In this document: in pieces, positions 43,139 to 55,500 of the stretch
How positions within the stretch are numbered: the first letter of the stretch is position 1
Layout: each line of letters opens with the position of its first letter
Assembly: GCA_963576785.1 (NCBI GenBank)
Contig: OY756149.1
Location: forward strand, 744,001 to 808,000
Direction of reading: 5' to 3'
Length of the DNA: 64,000 bases
DNA from: Chlorophyllum brunneum
Lineage: Eukaryota; Basidiomycota; Agaricomycetes; Agaricales; Agaricaceae
The notes under the pieces: generated by a model
Seen by the model: only the letters and a program-made list of their open reading frames with translations
What the model was told of the DNA's origin: nothing
The model's database searches: none
Made by a program: the position numbers and the translations under genes

Positions 43139-44071
43139 ACAACAGATCTCGCATTCCAAGCAACCACTACACTCAAAGCATCACTCGCTGTATCCACTTC
43201 ACCCTTGACTTCGCCAATTATCTTCATAACACACCATGCCCACCAAATGCCAACTTACTCCATACCCCTACCTCAAAGAATTCGATGAACTCGTCCCAGA
43301 AAGAACCAGCCATGAGGAACTTGTGGAAGGAGAAACCCTAGTCGACACCATGATACTATTAGGCGCAGCAATGAAAGCAACCCAAGAAGGCACATCTAAA
43401 ATAATGGACACCTTATCCGATGCCACTCCGAGACTCAACCAGTTCATCATTGATGAAGGAAGGAGAGACCAATTGGAGAGACACTTATACGAAATCAACA
43501 ACGACCTGCAACTTATTGTCATCTCCAATATGCGAGCTCGGATGCACAGCATCCTCATAGCCCTGGCCAAACGACTCAATATGTACGAGTCAAGGGGTAC
43601 AGACAATCTCTCCCACCATATCATTAACCAACTACTTGTTAGTAATGACCCATTCCCCATCCAACATCACATCTGTCATAAATGCGAACAAAAGACACTA
43701 GAAGCAACAGCCACCGACCAACTACTTCACCCCGACATCGAAGAAGAAGTAGCCCATCTACAAACCATCCTCACCATGTAGTACCCCCTATTACACCCAT
43801 GACCTTCCACCCACCGCAAGGATATAACACATTGAAATCGGAAGGCAAAAAGGACAACAAATACTGGAGGCGCATAGTGCATAAGCTCTTAGGCAATCAC
43901 ACCAACGATAACACCACGTACAATAACCACACCCATTTCCTGTTCAAAGAAGGACCGCCACACGCACCCCTCTGGATTGGCTTAAGACGTGTCGACAAAG
44001 CACCTCTCATTGGAGGAAACAAGAAGGACTTAGCCAGAGCTCTGGGAGCAGCCATACCTATGAACGAGTAA
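43135..44071 (+). pseudogene. gypsy-3 small ORF and ORF3 (frameshifted)
   Basis: The small ORF (43135-43341) begins at an ATGA overlap with the pol stop. ORF3 starts at 43236 (MPTKCQLTPYPYLKEFDELV), runs 181 codons to a stop at 43779 caused by a one-base deletion, and continues in the next frame to 44071 (GYNTLKSEGKKDNKYWRRIV, then PHAPLWIGLRRVDKAP and GAAIPMNE). It is clearly the same protein as ORF3 of gypsy-2. The function is unknown. Confidence 0.8.
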
Positions 44072-44178
44072 ATGCTCATCGTGTTTTCCTACCTTCTCTA
44101 AATTCCGTATGCTTTATTTTACAAAGGACCTTTACAGTAATACGCATCATGAGGACATGAAGCTTGAAAGGGAGATAT

Positions 44179-44460
44179 TGTTACAAACTATGGATAGACT
44201 GTTCATTCCTATTATGCGCCCATTACCTCATGTAACCTCATACTTGTTTCATTCCTCATTTCACCCCTAGAGGCTATGCCTCCTATCTGACTCATTTACT
44301 CCTCTCCCTTATTATTAGCCGTCGCCACTAGTATATAAAGTGTAGTAATACTTGATGTATTCCTTACATTTTACCAATTGTATCATCCCTTCTTCCTTTC
44401 TCTACTTCCTTTCCTTTATCCAAAGGCTTACAACCTGAGTCAGAGACTAAGGTCGTAACA
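44179..44460 (+). repeat. 3' LTR of gypsy-3
   Basis: Preceded by the polypurine tract GAAAGGGAGATAT. It is 282 bp against 294 bp for the 5' LTR, lacks a GTTTCACTCCCT-like segment and differs at many other sites, more than expected for two LTRs of one young insertion. The 107 bp between ORF3 and this LTR hold nothing else. Confidence 0.92.
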
Positions 44461-46155
44461 AGGAGTCCTGGAAGGTAACCTTCCAGGCCTTCTGAATGGT
44501 TGCTATGTTGAGCTTACACAGCACATCAATAGATGTTGCTAGATGCAGTCCAGCGACAACCTGAGGGTTGGTGGCAAATAAATGCACCTTCTGATGAATA
44601 GACCATTTTGCCAAGGACAGAATGGACCAGAAAGTGAGGGAGTGCTCAGGACGATCCCTGAACCATTCCAACAAGATATAACAAACAGCTAGGGAGTGTC
44701 TCTGACCAGAATGTATGGATGGGTCAAGAGCTTGCTTGGCAGAACCAATTGAGTCTGTAAAGACCACAATGTACACAGCTTCAGAGACTGCCGCAGCAGT
44801 TCCCAAAGCCATACAAATGGCAAAAAGTTCAGCATCTGGGGCTGTAACTTTGCCAGCTGGGTGATATAATGCACAAAGCAAACACATCCCCCTATAAATG
44901 TGGGTAGCCGAGACTGCCTGGTAGTCTCCAATCAGTGGCAGACTTGTGTCCGTCACTGCGTAGACCACCTATCTGTCCTCACGATACTCACAAAGAGTAT
45001 CATTGAGCAAATCCACTTGACAACCTACCGGGTTTCCACCAAGCAAGGCATTGTACATTTTATAAGTCACCTGGGCCACGTAGCAGTCCAGGAGATGAGA
45101 ACCTGGGGATGTTTTGAGTGCAAATGGCTCGAATGCCTCCATCAAGTCTGGCAAACAAGAGTTCATCTCCATGACTGGCCCCTTGACCTTGACTGCCTGA
45201 GTGGGGGTCATGAGAGCAATTGATCTGGGATGTGGAACACATCCCCCTATATACTGACATCCCATAACGGAATGCACAGGGTGATTCTCAGAGAGTGTGG
45301 CTACCCTATGGATGGCATGGGTAGCCAGCTTCTTGAGATGGAGGTGGATGGGGATGAGGCCTTAGTAGGCCTCAGCTCCTCCAGTGGGGCTAGTGCAAAA
45401 TGTACCAGTAATCCACAATGCAGCTTTCTGCTGCATAGTGTTAAGTTGTTTTAGAAAGGCCTTATTACGTGCACCTTCATAAAACCAAAGTCGAAACCCG
45501 TACATAGCAATAGGCACTACACACGAGCAGTAGAGAGTCCTCTTCTGAGCAGGAAGAAGTCCTCGCAATGAGTTACCAAGTATGCCTATGGCCTTGACCA
45601 TAGACAGAGACTTAGTAGTGTAATGTTGAACATGCTCTTTAAAGGTAAGAGCCTGATCAAAGAAAAATCCCAAGTACCTCCAATGGGTCTTAGGGTGTAG
45701 CGGAGTGTTGCCAGTATGGGGAGCACACCCCAAATCCAGCAGTGGGTTGTCATCTCCCCATTTATGGGAGAAATGAAATACTTCGGACTTGTCATGCTCA
45801 ACGGCAAGCCCAAACAAGGTAGTCAAGCAATAAATAATCTGGTATGCCTGGTTAAGGCATACCAAATTAGGCTCCCAGGTTTTAGCCTAAGCAATGGCAA
45901 GGCCATCGTCGACATATGAGAGCAGGGTACTCCCAAGCATGATCACCTCCCTGTCATAAAGTTTCATGAAGGGAGCAAGGTAAAGACCGGAGAGGACAGG
46001 AGAGAGTGATGAGCCCTGACCTACCCCTATGTCTGCCTGTCTGAGATCAGACTTGTGGTCCCCCCATGCATACTGCATAGAGCAGCCGACTAAATAAGAA
46101 GCAAAGAATCTACCTACACAGGGGTCAAATCCTTGCTTCCGTAGGATAGCCAACA
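44461..46155 (-). pseudogene. LINE-A copy 4, ORF2 RNase H and RT part, reversed
   Basis: Minus-strand ORF2, from ATIQKAWKVTFQDS near its C-terminus back through RNase H (DAELFAICMALG, FTDSIGSAKQ), the post-RT region (GFRLWFYEGARNKAFLKQLN) and the RT end (LLSYVDDGLAIA; YVDD intact). It breaks at frameshifts and stops (near 44966 and 45362). It is interrupted at 46155 by the LINE-B insertion and resumes at 56060. The left edge is cut by the gypsy-3 3' LTR. Confidence 0.9.
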
Positions 46156-46327
46156 GACTGGGCCTGGCTGACAGCCTGCTATTGAGAGGTGCATGACAGA
46201 CGTCATCGCTCTCCTATCCCCTCTCATAACCCCCCTTATGTCTAGGAACAACCTGGATCATCTGGAGGGTGTTAGGGTATTTAGTTTTAACATCACGAAA
46301 TCATATGTCTACATTGATATGCTGCTC
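46156..46327 (+). pseudogene. LINE-B copy 6, start (ORF1 end and ORF2 start)
   Basis: Plus-strand LINE-B from the end of ORF1 (GGGCCTGGCTGACAGCC) into ORF2 (MTDVIALLSPLITPLMSRNN, starting at ATG 46192). It is inserted in LINE-A copy 4 with target duplication AGGATAGCCAACA (46143-46155 and 56060-56072). It is interrupted after 46 ORF2 codons by a reversed LINE-B and resumes at about 52508. Confidence 0.85.
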
Positions 46328-46858
46328 TTTTTTTTTTTTTTTTTTTTTTTTAAAAAATCGTGGCCTAAGGCCAATTTATTATGTGGTGCTCAAACACAGC
46401 CTGCAGCTGGAATACAAGAGAGTAAACTAGTGGGTATCTACAGAGAAATGGTGGACATGCCCCACCAAGCAGAAATACCATTGCCCAAGACCAATAGCAG
46501 GAGGAATTGTGTCCTACTCCCGAGCCCAAAGGGCAAGGGGAGTAGACACCAGAGGAGGCAAGTGGGCAGGGAGGTCCCCCAACCAGCGACCCAGTCCAAA
46601 GACCAGGCCCGGTCAGTAGGTGGAGACGTACCCAGTTACTAGCTTAGCTATGCCCTAACTCCCTTTTACTAAGATCCAATCCCCCAGCCATGGTCACCCT
46701 TGCCAGAGTAATCGACCACACTATTTGTGTGGCTATTGGCATCTTCACCACACCTAGTAGCTGGAAGGTTCAGGTCCATTCATCAGTCATTGAGACAGTC
46801 GCCAAGTCTTTACCAGAGGCCTCCGGTGCCAGACAATAACCCACCTACCCTGAGCCAG

Positions 46859-49800
46859 TTATCCAATTCCCTGAGGAATGGATGGAAAAGCAAATGCCTG
46901 AGGGTTTGCTTTCAAGAACTTGACGAGGGCACCCAGTGTAGCTGGGTACCCCCTAGAGGAATCAAACCAACTGCAGTTGGTAAGAATATGCACATGAGAC
47001 TCAAAGGGAGCCCCATATGGACACCAGAATGGTTCATCCTGGAAGAACCAAGACCTGTAGGCCCCAATAGGTGTATGGTTGAGTATAACCCTACACATGC
47101 AGGTGGATAGCAAGTTGGACTCTGCTGCAGTGGAGGGTAGCCACAAACCTCCATTGAGGTAGGTGGGCTGGAGGGGCTTACCATTGCACCCTTTGAGAGC
47201 CATAAATTGGCTTCCCGAGTAAGTAGGATCCTGGAATCAAGTGATCCAGGCATCCTGGCATGATTTGACAACCTTCTGATGAAGGGAGTCAAGGGAGGTT
47301 TGCAGATGGGAACCTGCAGCGACCTGAAGTTTGGTATAGTACTGGTATATAGTACTATGAATGGCCCACCTCTCCAAAGAGTAAGTGTGCCAGACATGAA
47401 GGGAGCATTCAGGGTGCCCCTCAAACCACTCCATAAGAGTGTTACAGATGGCAAGCAAATAGGCTTGACCAGAGTGAATGGAGGGGTCCACCGCTCTCCT
47501 GGCAGAACCAAGAGAGTCAGTGAACAGGACAATGGAGTTGCAGTCAGAGAGGCTGGTAGCCTTCCCAACTGTGATCTGGATAGCATACAGCTCCGCATCA
47601 GGAGCTGTCACTTGGCCCACCATATGTCTTGTCTGAAAGACATGCCAGCCTGACCAGTAGATCTGGGCAGCAGAAACTGCCTGGAATTCCTCCCGCAGTG
47701 GCAGACTTGCATCCATTGCCACAGTGAGAACCCGAGGATTGGTATTAGCATGTTCCAAAGTGCTGTTCAGATGCCTCGTATGCACAGCTCTCTCATCACG
47801 AGAATGAGGAGAGTCATGGAAGGATACCTGGGCCACAAAATGGTCCAGGAGGTGGTGACCAGGCTGAGCCACTGCGGAGTAGGGGTCAAACTGTTCAGTG
47901 AGGGATGGGAGCATGGAGACAGCTTCCATAAGGGAACCCTTGACCTGCCTGACAAGACAGTCAGACAAGAGGAAGATGGAGAGGGGGTGTGGGGGGGCAT
48001 CCTTGGCATTCGGACAATCAAGGAGGGATCGGAGAGGGTGGGTATCAAAGAGGGTGGCGAGATGGTAGTTTGCTCTTGAGGCCAGCTTCTTCAGATGGAG
48101 GTGGATGGGGATGAGACCAGCAAGGGCTTTGGTACTGCCAAAGGGGGAGGTGCAGTATGCACCAGTGATCCACAATGCAGTCTTGCATTGCACAGTATTT
48201 GAGAAGGCCCTTACACCGAGCCTTGTCAAAATACCACAGATGGAAGCCATATGTTACAATAGGCATGACACACAACCTGAAGAGGAGCTGCTTCTGCCTA
48301 GGGGTCAGACTGTGGGAGGAGTTGCTAACCATCCCCATTGCTTTCATGGTGGAGAGAGCCTTGGTAGAGTAATGTCAAATGTGCTCCTGAAAATTCAGGG
48401 CACGATCAAAGTAAAAGCCCAGGTACCTCCAGTAGGTCTCAGGGAAAAGAGGAGTGTCCCCTGTAAATGGACCAAAGCCCAAGTCAAGAGGGGGATTAAT
48501 GTCTCCAGGCTTCCTAGAGAAGTGGAAAAGCTCAGACTTGTCATACTCCATAACAAGTGCGAATGCTACAAAGAGATTGAAGAGAACAATGTATGTCCCC
48601 TTGAGGGTGTCCAAGTTCTTGTCCCAGGTTTTAGCCTGGGTGATGATGGTACTGTCATTGACATAAGATAACAGAGTACTCCCAGGGGAAGTAATCCATA
48701 TATCAAAGACCTTCATAAGAGGGGTGATATAGAGGCCAGAGAGGACTGGGGATATGGCAGAGCCCTGTCCAACGCCCACATCTGCACCCCAGAGATCAGA
48801 GGAAAAGCCATTCCATGTATAAACAGTGGAACGGCCCACCAAGTACAAAGCGAAAAAGGTCCTCACATTCAGTGGGAACCCCTGCTTGGCAAGTATGGCC
48901 ATGAGCATCTCATGGTTCAAAGAAGGGAAGAACTGAGCAATGTTGAAAGTGACCACGCTCATCTTGAGACCTTTAGCCCACCCAGCATGAACCAGGTGAG
49001 TAAGGAACAACCCAGCATCCTCAGTGGAATGCTGGTAGATGCCTCCAAGTTGATGGGGATGAAAGATGTCATGTCTAATGGCATTAAACTGGATTTGGTT
49101 GGAAAGCATTTTCTCAACCAGTTTACCAAGTGTGTTCAGGAGGACAATAGGCTGGAATGCCTTGGGGATAGAGTAGGAGGGCTTCCCTGGTTTCGGAATG
49201 ATAACCGAAAGTGACTCCTTGAAACTGCGGGGCCAGTGACCTACCATAAGGCAGGCATTGGCCAAGTGCAGGAACACCATCAAACAATCTTCATCAATGA
49301 TAATGTACTTGAGGTGGGACCAAGTAACATGGTCTGGCCCTGGAGAGGATGTATTAGAGCAGGAGGACAAAGCCTCCATAAGCTCCAATGCTGAAAAAGG
49401 GGGTCGAGGACAGATGTGTTGCACTGCTGATCAGCAGCAGAGTTGTATATCGAGTGGAGGGCATCCCAGAGGGAGTCCATACCATGACAGGGCTGTCCAT
49501 TAAATTGGATAGCCTCGCAGGGGGGTAACTTGCATGCCTTGACCCACTCCATGAGGTCCCAGGGCGGCTTGTTAGTAGAAGTGATCTCCTCAATTTTAGA
49601 GTCAAAGAATTGTTGTTTGGCGGCTGTACGAGCCCACCTAAAGTCCCCCCAGTTACCATAACTCCGAGAGCCCTGATATCTGGAGAAGGAGGTAGAACAT
49701 GCCTCATCCCACCAGGGACAAGTGTGATAAGTGATCTGGATCTCCTTTGAGTGGTAGGTCCATGTGTCAGAGAAGGCTTCAGCCACGGCCAGTGCCAGGG

Positions 49801-50731
49801 CATCCACTTGTTCTGGAGACTCCAGAGAGGGATGATCACAAAGATCAGTCACCTCATCAATGATGTGTCCCAAGAAGGCCTCCTTTTCATCAGAGCCCTT
49901 CGGAAGGACAGCTTTGACAATTCCGATGTCAACAGAAGTGATGGAAAGGGTAATGGTCAATGGAACATAATCTGAAGTACTCTGAAGGGATAAGTCCCGA
50001 TAAGGAAAGGTCCTCAATGCATCAGGCAAAGAGACAAACACTAGATCGATCACCAATGGGTGAAGATCTGGGTTGTGGGAGATAAATGTTGGACCCGGGT
50101 TGGTTGGCATAACCAAGTCAAGACCAAGATCACAACTCATTTCCATGAGTTTATGAGCTGTCGTCCGATGATGCAGAACCTCATGGTCCCACTCCAAAGA
50201 ATGACAGTTAAAGTCCCCACTCATAAAGTTGAATGGGGGAAGAACATCAACCTTTCCATGAAGGAAGTTGATGGTGGTGTGTTGATCATCTGAGTAGACA
50301 TTCAGGAAGTTGTAAGCCTTCACATCAGTGAAGAGCGTCAGCGCCAAGATATCAGGGTGATCAATGAGGTCCCTCCTCATTGATGGCCTTAGACATTGCA
50401 ACCAAGTGTGCACATAAGCTATCACTCGGGGCTGAGATCCCTGGGTAGGGGGACGCATCACCATGAGCTAGTCAGGGTGCTTAGGTGTGCCAGTAACGTC
50501 ATCCCCTTCCATATCAGTGGTTGAGAGAGCAGAGCAGATGAACCTCTACAGAGGTTCCTGGAAAAAGAGAATATCGAAATCACTTTTCAATTTCTCGAGT
50601 AGCACATCAACATATATATATGATTTTGTGACATTGAATGTAAATACCCTAATGCCCTCCAGATGGTCCAGGTTGTTCCTAGACATAAGGGAGGTTATGA
50701 GGGGGGATGGGAGAACAACGATGTCTGTCAT
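46859..50731 (-). pseudogene. LINE-B ORF2 (AP endonuclease, RT, RNase H)
   Basis: Starts MTDIVVLPSPLITSLMSRNN. Endonuclease motifs: DILFFQEPL, MSGDFNCHSLEWDHE, STSDYVPLT. RT: KPGKPSYSIPKAFQPIVLLN, VVTFNIAQFFPSLNH and LLSYVNDSTII. Two catalytic positions are Asn instead of Asp (FDI to FNI and YVDD to YVND), both explicable as G to A at a CpG. RNase H has VAMDASLPL, DAELYAI and LFTDSLGSARRA, all three acidic residues. The C-terminus is LTNCSWFDSSRGYPATLGAL, ending PQGIG. The frame is broken near 49280 and 48375-48250. Confidence 0.92.
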
Positions 50732-50738
50732 ACACCTC

Positions 50739-52510
50739 TCAATAATGGGCTGTCAGCCAGGCCCAGTCATGCTTGTGATTCCAGAAAGTGCACTTTCTGG
50801 AATTGGCGGAGTGCTCCTTCTTGCAGTTACAACAATGAGGAGGGTGGGGGCATGGTTGATTGGCAGGGGTAGCAGGAACCAGAGGCGTAGCCTTCGGTTG
50901 CCCCTTACAACACAGTGCAAAAGTGCAGTGGTTGGCACGAGAGTGCACACCACCACAGTCAGGACATGCAGGGCCATCAGCCTTGCACCAGGAGAAGGTG
51001 TGGCCCCACTTGTAACAGCAGGTACACAACGACTCATTGTAGTGGGGGTTGGTAGAGAGTATTATGCACTACTTGTTCCCAAACATAATCTTCTTGTTCA
51101 GAAGACCAAGAGTGTGGGTACCCCTCATGGAGTCCCAGATGTTGAAGAATGCCATACACAAGTTGGACATCTTGGAGTTGTGCACCAGTCTCAGGGGACC
51201 CTTGAGACTGATAAGAGGAGCATGAACTGACGAGGTAAGAATCTCCTCAATGTCAGCTGGGGTACATTGAACTCCGGTGGCAGAGTTCTTAAGATAGGGG
51301 ACATCGACCACACAGAGGTATGACACCAATGAGAGTAGTCCAATCCAGAAGAGGGCTCCTGGAGGGGACAGATGTTTGACCAATGCCCTAAGGATCTCAA
51401 TATCCTTAGTTGTGGCAAGCTTGTTGGTGGCCATGGAATAGCCATCATACATGAGCATGGCACCTTCCATGATCAAAGAGCTTCTCCCAGCCTTTAATAC
51501 CTTACAGGCCTACTGGGTAAGAGTATGGAGACTAGCCAAAGCATTCAACTTGTCTTCATAGGAAACTAGGACCTGCTTACATGACAGTCCAGGAATCATG
51601 AATACTGGCTTCTTAGGGTGAGCATTGGATGAGAGAGGTTGCTTCGCAGCCTCAGCTTGTGCATAAAGTCCGAGTAACTGTTCTGCAGAAAGGTGGGGGA
51701 AGGCCACTTTCAATGAAGAGAGCAGGTCTATCCCAGATTTGGCCAAGGCCAGTTGTTCCACTGCAGCCAAGTAAGCCTTCTGTCCTGGCTTGGGCTTCGA
51801 AGTGAGCATGGAGGGAGGAGGTCCAGAGGGCCTCTCATAGGGGACCTGAGGCTTGGTAGGAGCCTTTACAGGTTAGATGGGTGCTTTCCCCTTGGGGTCC
51901 ATGCGCAGGCATTTGACTGGAGTTTTCTCCGGATCCATAAGGTCATCCTTCTCTTGCACAGGGGGCCTGTGCTGGGGGGGGCCGAGAGTGGAAGGCCCTG
52001 GTACCCTTGGAGGGGTAGCCAGGGGCCTGAAGGTCACTACTGGGGGAGCAGGAAACACCAAAGTGATTGAGTCCCTCAGGGAGAGAGAGTCACTCACCCC
52101 TGTGTAGGTTTCATGCCACATGGGGGAGGATGCTACCATCTGGACTATCTCAGATAGTCAAAAGGTGATGGGATGGAAGGACGGAGCATCCTCCTGAGGA
52201 ATGAGATGTGCCATCTTCATGAAGTTGGTGACGATCTTAAGCAACCATTGGATTGCATCGGTGTCCTCTCTGGCACTAATATTAATGCCCAGGATAGAGA
52301 GGGGGGCAGTGGTAGGCTCCTCCTAGTCGTCCTGTTCCATATTCTCCGGGGAGGCAGGGGGAGGGGAAGATGGGAGGAGGGATAAAGCCCTGGCTTCTGT
52401 GCTAGGAGCTGGGGTAGGTCAAGAGGGGGTTGGGGACCTATATTGCGACAGAGTGTATCCTCTCTGCTGAAGGGGAACTGTGGGGGCATAGGTATCCCTG
52501 GCACTGCTGC
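50739..52510 (-). pseudogene. LINE-B ORF1 (Gag-like)
   Basis: The minus strand encodes a Pro-rich N-terminal region (from ~52510), SDSLSLRDSITLVFPAPPVV, a middle part (KSGIDLLSSLKVAFPHLSAE, near 51700) and C-terminal Cys/His knuckles: CTCCYKWGHTFSWC, CPDCGGVHSRANHC and CCNCKKEHSANSRKC. It is frameshifted several times. The stop TGA (50739-50741) lies 7 nt before the ORF2 ATG at 50731. The N-terminal start is missing (compare 8264-9147). Confidence 0.82.
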
Positions 52511-55500
52511 CCCTGGTACTCTTGGCATCTGCCATGGCTGAAGCATTCTCCGACACATGGACCCACCACTCAAAGGAGATCTGGATTACTCGCTGCACTT
52601 GTTCCTGGTGGGATGAGGCATACTCTACCTCCTTCTCCAGGTATCAGGGCTCTCGTAGTTGTGATGACTGGGGGGACTTTAGACATGCTCGTATAGCTGC
52701 CAAATGATGATTCTTTAACTCTAAGATTAAAGAGATTGCTTCTACCAACAAGCAGTCCTGGAACCTTATGGAGTGGGTCAAGGTGCACAAGTTACCCTCC
52801 TGTGAGGCTATCCAATTTAACGGACAGCCCTATCATGGTATGGACTCCCTCTGGGATGCCCTCCACTCGATGTACAACTCTGATGCTGATTGGTGGTGCA
52901 ACACATCTGTCCTCGACTCCCTTCCTGACCTGCTAGTCAGGGAGTGGGCCCTTTTTTTGGCATTGGAGCTTATGGAAGCCTTGTCCTCCTGCTCTAATAT
53001 GTCCTCTCCGGGGCCGGACCATGCTACGTAGTTCCACCTCAAGTACATTGTCATCAATGAAGATTGTTTGACAGTGTTCCTGCATCTGGCCAATACCTGC
53101 CTCACGGTGGGTCATTGGTCCTGCAGCTTCAAGAAGTCACTCTTGGTTATCATTCTGAAACCAGGGAAGCCCTCCTACTCTACTCCCAAGGTATTCAGGC
53201 CTACCATCCTCCTGAACACACTTGGAAAACTGGTTGAGAAAATACTCTCCAACCAAATTCAGTTTGATAACATTAAGCATGACATCTTTCATCCCCATCA
53301 ACTTGGAGGCATTCGCCAACATTCCACTGAGGATGCCGGGTTGTTCCTTACCCATCTGGTTCATGCCGGGTGGGCTAAAGGTCTCAAGACGAGTGTGGTC
53401 ACTTTCAACATTGCTCAGTTCTTTCCCTCTTTGAACCATGAGATGCTCATGGCCATACTCTCCAAGCAGGGGTTCCCACTTAATGTGAGGACCTTTTTTG
53501 CTTCGTATTTGGTAGGCTGTTCTACTGTTTACACATGGAACGGCTTCTCCTCTGATCCCTGGGGTGCAGATATGGGCATTGGACAGGGCTCTGCCATGTC
53601 CCCTGTCCTCTCTGGCCTCTATATCACCCCTCTTATGAAGGCATTCAATCTGCAGATTACTTCCTATGGAAGTACTCTATTATCCTATGTCAATGACAGT
53701 ACTGTTGTCGCCCAGGCTAAAACCCAGGACAAGAACTTGGACACCCTCAAGAGGGCATATATTGTTCTCTTCAATTTGTTTGTAGCATTCACACTTGTTA
53801 TGGAGTATGACAAATCTGAGCTTTTCCACTTCTCCAGGAAGTCTGGAGACATTAATCCCCCCCTTGACTTGGGCTTCAGTCCATTTACAGAGGACACTCC
53901 TCTTTGCCCTAAGACCTACTGGAGGTACTTGGGCTTTTACTTCGATCATGCCCTGAATTTTCAGGAGCACGTTCAACACTATTCCACCAAGGCCCTCTCT
54001 ACTGTGAAAGTGATGGGGATACTTGGCAACTCCTCCCACAGTCTGACCCCCAAGTAGAAGTGGCTCCTTTTTAGGTCATGTGTCATGCCTATTGTGACAT
54101 ATGGCTTCTGTCTGTAGTATTTTGACAAGGCTCGATGTAAGGGCCTTCTCAAATCCCTCAATACCCTGCAATGCAAGGCTATGTTGTGGATCACCAGTGC
54201 ATTTCACACCTCCCCCTCTGGTAGCACTGAAACCCTCACTGGTCTCATCCCCGTCCACCTCCATCTGAAGAAGCTGGCCTCAAGAGCAAACTACCATCTC
54301 ACCACTCTCTCCAATACTCACCCTCTTTGATCCCTCCTCAATCATCCGAAGGCCAAGAATGCCCCCCCACACCCTCTCTCTGTCTCCCTTCTGACCAATC
54401 ACCTTATTAGGCAGGTTAGGGGCTCTCTCATGGAAGCTGTCTCTGTGCTTCCATCCCTTACCAAACAGTTTGATCCCTGCTCTACAGTGGCTCAACCTGG
54501 TTGCCATCTCCTGGACTGCTTTGCGGCCCAGGTGTCCTTCCACAACTCTCCTTGTTCTTGTGATGAGAGAGCTGTGCACATAAGGCATCTGAACAGCACT
54601 TTGGAATGTGCTAATGCCAATCCTCAGGTTCTCACTGTGGCAACGGATGCAAGTCTACCACTGCGGAGGGAATTCCAGGCAGTTTCTGCTGCCCAGATCT
54701 ACTGGTCAGGCCGGCATGTCTTCCAGATGAGACATGTGGCTGGTCGGGTGACAGCTCCTGATGTGGAGCTGTATGCTATCCAGATTGCAGTTGGGAAGGC
54801 TACTAGCCTTCCTGACTGCAACTCCATCATCCTGTTCACTGACTCCCTTAGCTCAGCTAGGTGGGCGGTGGACCCCTCTGTTCACTCTGGTCAGGCTCAC
54901 TTGCTTGCTGTGTGTAATGCTCTTCTGGAGTGGTTTGGGGGTTACCCCAAACACTCCCTTCACATCTGGCACACCTACTCATCTGAGAAGTGGGCCATTC
55001 ATGGTACCATACACCAGTACTGTACTGAGCTCCAGGTTGCTGTGGGTTCCCATCTGCAAACCTCCCTTGACTCCCTTCATCAGAAGGTTGTCAAATCATG
55101 CCAGGATGCTTGGATCACTCGATTCCAGGATCCTACTTACTCGGGAAGCCAATTTATGGCTCTTGAAGGGTACAATGGTAAGCCCCTCCAGCCCACTTAC
55201 CTCAATAGAGGTTTGTGGCTGCCCTCCGCCGCAGCAGAGTCCAACTCGCTGTCTGCCTGCATGTGTAGAGTTATACTCAACCATGTGCCTATCAGGGCCT
55301 ATAGGTCTTGGTTCTTCTAGGATGAACCATTCTGGTGTCCATACAGGGCTTCCTTCGAGTCTCATGTGCATATTCTTACCAACTGCAGTTGGTTTGATTC
55401 ATCTAGGGGGTACCCAGCTATGCCAGGTGCCCTTGTCAAGTTCTTGAAAGTGAACCCTCAGACATTTGCTTTCCCATCCATTCCTCAGGGAATTGGATAA
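52508..55500 (+). pseudogene. LINE-B copy 6 ORF2 (from end of endonuclease to stop)
   Basis: Resumes in ORF2 at SAMAEAFSDTWTHHSKEIWI. RT at 53068-54057: KPGKPSYSTPKVFRPTILLN, VVTFNIAQFFPSLNH and YVNDSTVV (53686-53697), carrying the same two Asp to Asn changes as copy 5. RNase H at 54430-55320 (VATDASLPLRREFQAVSAAQ, DVELYAI, LFTDSLSSARWA). The C-terminus ends PQGIG with TAA at 55498-55500. Stops lie at about 52708, 53029, 54055 and 55318. Confidence 0.92.

Larger units (their letters stand above)
31552..44460 (+). mobile_element. gypsy-3: Ty3/gypsy element, interrupted by gypsy-2
   Basis: Plus-strand element with LTRs at 31552-31845 and 44179-44460; gag, pol and ORF3 lie in between. Gypsy-2 (33934-40427) sits inside its RT. 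The flanks do not share a target duplication (GTGGA on the left, AGGAG on the right). Both flanks are reversed LINE-A but at different LINE positions, and the LTRs differ by many bases plus a ~12-bp insertion. This suggests that the outer element was formed by recombination between two insertions. Confidence 0.93.
46328..52510 (-). mobile_element. LINE-B copy 5, nearly full length, reversed
   Basis: Poly-T 46328-46351, 3' UTR to 46858, ORF2 46859-50731 and ORF1 50739-52510, all on the minus strand. It is the most complete LINE-B here and defines the family. Its two sides show no target duplication. The host LINE-B copy 6 lacks about 0.8 kb between the flanks, so the insertion went with a target deletion. 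Confidence 0.9.
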
